A stretch of 64,000 nucleotides of DNA, taken from contig CAUJLY010000002.1 in the NCBI GenBank assembly GCA_963281155.1, positions 2,728,001 to 2,792,000 of the forward strand. Reading direction: 5' to 3'. Made by a program: the position numbers and the translations under genes. Positions 59,101 through 64,000 of the stretch are shown here, piece after piece (position 1 is the first letter of the stretch; the number at the start of each line of letters is the position of its first letter). The notes below the pieces were generated by a model. It saw only the letters and a program-made list of their open reading frames with translations, was not told the origin of the DNA and made no database searches. Source of the stretch: Rhabditophanes sp. KR3021 (taxonomy: Eukaryota > Nematoda > Chromadorea > Rhabditida > Alloionematidae).

Positions 59101-62100
59101 ATACAATTATTTATGGTTTAAGGGTCGTTTAGTATGAATGGAAGTAAGTATATTTAGTATAATAAGTATAATATATTAAAAGTATATTTTGAACATGTCG
59201 AGGTTTCCTTTGGCTAATGTGTGCATATAGTTATATGATGGCCTTAGTGGAAATGATTAGTTGAGTGTTATGAGGAAAGTAGAGGTGTATACACAATCAT
59301 ATAGTACTTGTTTGCCGTATATAAACATACATATATTGATGTTATCCCAAACAAGGATGGTGTATATCACTTATATCCTATCACTAAAAATAATTATCTA
59401 AATCACTTGGTTGTTGTATGAATCGTTTAAAGTATGACATATTCAACACATGCAAATTAAGAATAGTCGGACTAGAAATACAGAAAAGAACAATAAAAGA
59501 GTTTTAATATGCATTCCGCGTAATGGATATTTAATTAACATTCTAAAAATGCAATAGAATAAGCAAGAAAGAATAATTACATAAAATAATTTATAAAAGG
59601 GAGTACGTAGTTAAATACAAAGCCACATTTATAAATAGTGGGCGCATCATTTCAAAACATATACATTTGATTCTTAAGCCATAAGTAGTAGTCATCTAAA
59701 TATTAACGATATCATTTCCTAGTCATTAAGCAATATGGCAACATAAGTGAGTATAAACTTGGAAATGATAACGTTTCAATCAATACAAAAAACATTATAA
59801 AACATGTTTCAAAAGGACAACCATAAAAAGTTTCAATAATATTGATAGCTAATTTGTGTGATAAAAAGACGGCATACATTTATCAAACACTTTTCTGCCT
59901 GGCATTTTGTTATTTAAGAATGACATGCAGTACATATTGAGAAGAGAGGCATGAAGTCAATTGGCACAACACAAAATTTCTTGTATCCTATTTTATTGGT
60001 CCAAAGGAAGGAGGACGGATATATCTCGTTAGATAACAAATATCCTTTTGTGAGGTCGTAAAAAATCTGTACAATTTATACTTGTATCTTTACTTGTTTT
60101 CACTTGTGCTCTTGTAATATTTATTGAAATACATGTTTGCTTAAACCATTTTTGCGACATGCAAAGCAAAAGATATGTTTGATAGAATAAAACAAAAAAT
60201 TGATAGTAAAAGACATGTGAAATAAAGAATTAGAGTGAAAAGTAATTGTCAAAAGTAGATATAAAACAAATACTGATAAGTATAAATAGTTCAAAATAAA
60301 TGTATTTAATGATACAACCAACACATTATCCAATATTTAACAAGTTTAAACTGGCAGAAATAAATTGACTATGGACGGCATTACATGCTACAACATTGAC
60401 AGTTCCAGCCGTTAATTGGGTCCAGTGAAAATTGTCGTGTGAGTCTGATAAAAGACTGAAATGTTGACTAAAATAGACAAAAGGCATTATAAATACAAGC
60501 TTTATATAACCACCTTAAATTGAGGCAATAGACATCAGCTTCAAGCCAAGCATTATCTGTGTCGATTTGGTCTGGCATTTTTTTGTACATAACATGTCCC
60601 GTATTACTTTCCACTTGCCCGATTGATAAGTGTGACTTTGAAGACATTAATTGGACATTTTTAACTGGCACTTTTAATGATGTCAACAATTTAACTAAAA
60701 ATACGTCGCTCCTTGAAATGGTATCATACTTGTCAGCAAATGGCAGTAAACCCATTCCAATTTCGTGGGTCGTAGTCAGTAAATACAAAGTGCCATTGTC
60801 TGGGTTCTTTTTGAAGATACAATAAAATGCCCTATAATAAACGTTAAGAAGTGGTCATACGCAAGTAATTACCTATAGTTTATTCCAAATTTAGGATGCA
60901 GTCCACGTCCACTTATTCCACAACGACCAGAGGGATTTAGTGGTATTCCATTACTTGCAAAACAGGCTTTGTCGTAATCTGTTACGTAAGGTCCAGAAAA
61001 GAGGTCTGTAATGAGGCGATACCTAAGCTTTTTACTTATTTCAATAACATTCGATGGAGTAGCAATATCCACAAAACATTGCAAATCCACGGGAAAAGCT
61101 TCTTTAGGTTTTGAATAGGATGGTGGATGGTAATTAGGGTACAGATATGCCCACGATTTCTGAGATTCCCTTATCTTAAGCTTTTTTATGTTTTCACTTT
61201 GCAAGTACATTTCAAACTCTTGTATGTGAGTGACAGTTGAGGCCGAAAATGTCCATGATGAAAGTAGTATCTTTATTTTATCATCTAATTGTGAGGATGA
61301 TAAGGATCTACGAACGGCTTTGGGATAATACAAACTCTTCCAATGTTTAATTGAAATTTTCGATAATGGGGAGAAAGTACACATTTCAGAGATAGGGTTA
61401 GTTTTGGCGGTTATCTAAAAAGATATTTAATTAAAATATAATCGAAATATGCATTACCAATGGATTAATACAAAGACTTTCTTTTCTTTTGACATCCATA
61501 TCAGGATTATAGTCAGTTGCAATAGTGGTATCAGTGTGTTGTGCTAAGGAACATGAGTTTGCTTTTTTGAGGGTGAATTGGTTGTTATTAAATACCCAAC
61601 ACTTAATATAGCAAATATATGAAATTATATTTAAAAATACATTGATAAATGTAAACGGAGGGGGAATAGGAAATTTGTTTTGAAGATCAAGTAATGATGA
61701 CATTTGCTTCAAAGCTCCTGTAAAGATATTTTAAATATTTAAAAGTTCGGACATTTTTTAGGAATTTTTAAATATGCAAATAATGAAAGACAAAAAGGTA
61801 TTTGATCATAAAAGAAATTATATGTGTCGGATATAAAAATATCTCCATCTTTCAAGCAATATGATTATTAAAATAATATCTATAATGCTATTCATACTTA
61901 TTTGTCATAATCATGCATAACTTATTATTTTAAGAATCGAGATAAACTTTTAGCCAAAACCAATGATCGTGGAAAAACATTGGCAGCAAATGCACAAGAA
62001 GCTAATAAATTAGTATCGAAAAATTGGGATGCAAGTCATTTAGCTGTATTAGGAACAGCGGTTCGAAATATGCCTCTCGAGATAAAAGACCACGTCTGTC

Positions 62101-64000
62101 TGAGGATGATTTGAAAGGTAAGCATAGTGCCATATTAAAGCTTAGGAAAACTAAGTTAAACCGTAAAACATAAATTGTTTTTATTTTATTTAATAAATTC
62201 ATTTTTGCTAAACTTATCTGTTTACTTTCGATGGACATTTGGCTTTTTGAGTTGTGGATTTGAAGGAGAAGTAGAATATTATTGGAAATATTAGGATAAA
62301 AGTGGCAAATAAGAATATTGGATGGGGAATTTGAATTACACAATAAGGCGAGCGATTATCGTTGATAAAAGTACAGAAGGGTGTATTATGAAGTTGTTTG
62401 ACTGGAAGAATAGCTTTCTTGCAAAAATCAGTAACGGCAAATATCTGATGGAATTGAATTGTGGCCAGACTTGTCAAATGTTTGTATCCGGTTTTGGAAG
62501 AAACTGCTAAATCCGGAAATAAGGCAACTTGAAGTGAAAATAAGAATAAACTTAGATAACTAATTATGGCACTAATAATTAAAATGATCTTTTGATACAA
62601 TTTTAATTTGAATAATTTTAGAAATGCAATGTCTGATAGGACAAATGACATGATATGAGACAGTGTTAGGCTTAACCACAAAATCTTCAAATTGTAGGCA
62701 TTGAAAATTGCTGTCCTGTATTTTGGTTCTATGTTATGAAATATCTCAACACTTAGTAGTGATAGTAGTAATGTCGAAAATATAATGATTTGTATCAATA
62801 AAAATGAATTAGATTTCAGAAGTATTTTCAAATTTCGATGAAGCAGAATCCAAATGGATTCTACTAAATACGAAAGAGACCATAACCAAATTAATGTTTT
62901 AAAGTAAATATTGCCGCATCCTTGCAGTGATATTGAATATAGAGATATGAGTATGAAAACTATTTTGAAAATCCAACTCATTGTTAATTTGACTATTGGG
63001 GATGAATAAAATTCTTCTAATTTCAAGGGTCTATTTTCTGCTATCTTAAAATTATCTATCTTTTCTAGGAAGACATCGTTTTCATTTAGGGAATAATTGC
63101 TTTGCTTCCATAACTTTTTCTTTCGTTTACTATTCTTTCTCGTACTATGAGATCGCCTCACACTTGAAGATGTTGAGTTTGTTGAATGTGCTCTTTCCCG
63201 AAATCTTCTGTCACTTTCAGGTGGAAAGTAAATGCCTGATTGCCCAGGACCACCTAACATTGAATGAGGTGTATGTATTGGCGAATCGTCTTGATAATTC
63301 ATGTACGTTGGCCTTGGATCTTCAAAGGAACTTTTTCTCAAAGGCATTGATGATTTATGAGTTGCAGGATGACTAGAATGATAACTATGCGTTGAACTGG
63401 CTCTATGTCTATTTCGTGAATGTAGTGACAATCTGTCGCCATCGAGTAGCGCTACCGTTGGTGATAAATTACCTTCGATATCTAATGAAGGAACTTGTTG
63501 TGCCAAATTGTTATTTGGTTCGAATAAAAGTGGGACTGCAACAATTGAAAAATAACTAAATATGACCTTTAATGGGGAAGGTATCCATGTCAAGAGTGGC
63601 TTAATACAAAACGATCCATTGAAAAATCGTTCTATCCACAATTTACATAAACCATGTGATAAAAATTGCTTGGATTGACATTCTAGTGCAATTTCACACA
63701 AACACAAATCAGAATATTTCGCCGTCTTTTCACACAACAATTTATAGGCATCTGTTTGGCAGACATAATAAAGATTAATCCAATAATTGTTGTTTTTTTA
63801 ATAATTTGTTTTGTATAAATAAATATTTTAACTTTTAGGAAATATCCTCCAAATAATTATTCAAGAAGATGTTGGGACTCGTGTCTTTAGTTTTTACTTG
63901 AACCTTAACATGTATTACACGTATTTTGTACTATGCTCATTCAAAATATGAATATATCTGCAAGCTATTTTACGCTTAATGATTTTAAAAACAAATCTTA

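Overview
The window is nuclear DNA of an AT-rich, gene-dense animal. Genes are split by very short GT-AG introns (mostly 38-65 nt, GTAAGT donors, TTTTAG/TTTCAG acceptors). The gene set is animal: TRPM channel with a NUDT9-like tail, calpain-7, PPM1G, PP4 catalytic subunit, muscle LIM protein, single-finger GATA factor, CAP-Gly linker, diacylglycerol lipase, SNAPC3, DUS3L, RPS11 and ATP synthase subunit c. Many start codons lie a few bases after a strong 3' splice site, which suggests spliced-leader trans-splicing or 5'UTR introns. The intron size, a nematode-style 7TM receptor and the GATA finger recall nematodes, but I cannot fix the lineage from sequence alone; another reduced invertebrate is possible.

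Layout. 0-2 kb: diacylglycerol lipase (-, runs off the left edge). 4-8.1 kb: PPM1G (+). 8.5-14.7 kb: a minus-strand run of GLRX5, PPP4C, an unknown small gene, a NuMA/LIN-5-like coiled-coil gene and another unknown small gene. 15 kb: small membrane protein (+). 15.6-17.7 kb: GATA factor (-). 19.2-23.7 kb: ARM-repeat/BTB (ARMC5-like) gene (-). 24.4 kb: type I membrane protein (+). 25.7 kb: U2 snRNA (-). 26.8-28.5 kb: alpha-tubulin (-). 28.9-32.3 kb: calpain-7 (+). 32.6-36.4 kb: a secreted Asp/Arg-rich protein, a 40-residue secreted peptide and a 7TM receptor (+). 36.6-40.4 kb: SNAPC3 (-) and DUS3L (+), head to head. 40.5-42.1 kb: two small membrane proteins (+). 42.6-43.6 kb: LIM gene with two alternative 3' ends (-). 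46-50 kb: RPS11 (-), unknown (+), GLTP (-), ATP synthase c (+). 50.9-58.5 kb: CAP-Gly/coiled-coil gene (-). 60.3-63.75 kb: TRPM-like channel (-, runs off the right side).

The unusual part is inside the long introns. Where introns exceed about 500 nt, nearly all hold decayed protein-coding fragments that do not belong to the host gene, and in all nine cases these lie antisense to the host. They include multi-copy HNH endonucleases with NUMOD-type DNA-binding motifs (the phage / nucleocytoplasmic large DNA virus type), three related copies of an unidentified protein (family A), an EMC4-like fragment and several unidentified blocks. Each of the three family A copies sits directly after an intact 43-50 nt intron: the order on the host strand is donor, short intron, TTTTAG, then GTAA... 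starting the element, with a shared terminal motif. This looks like a mobile or virus-derived element that integrates at 3' splice sites and carries splice signals at its ends, giving a recursive-splicing arrangement.
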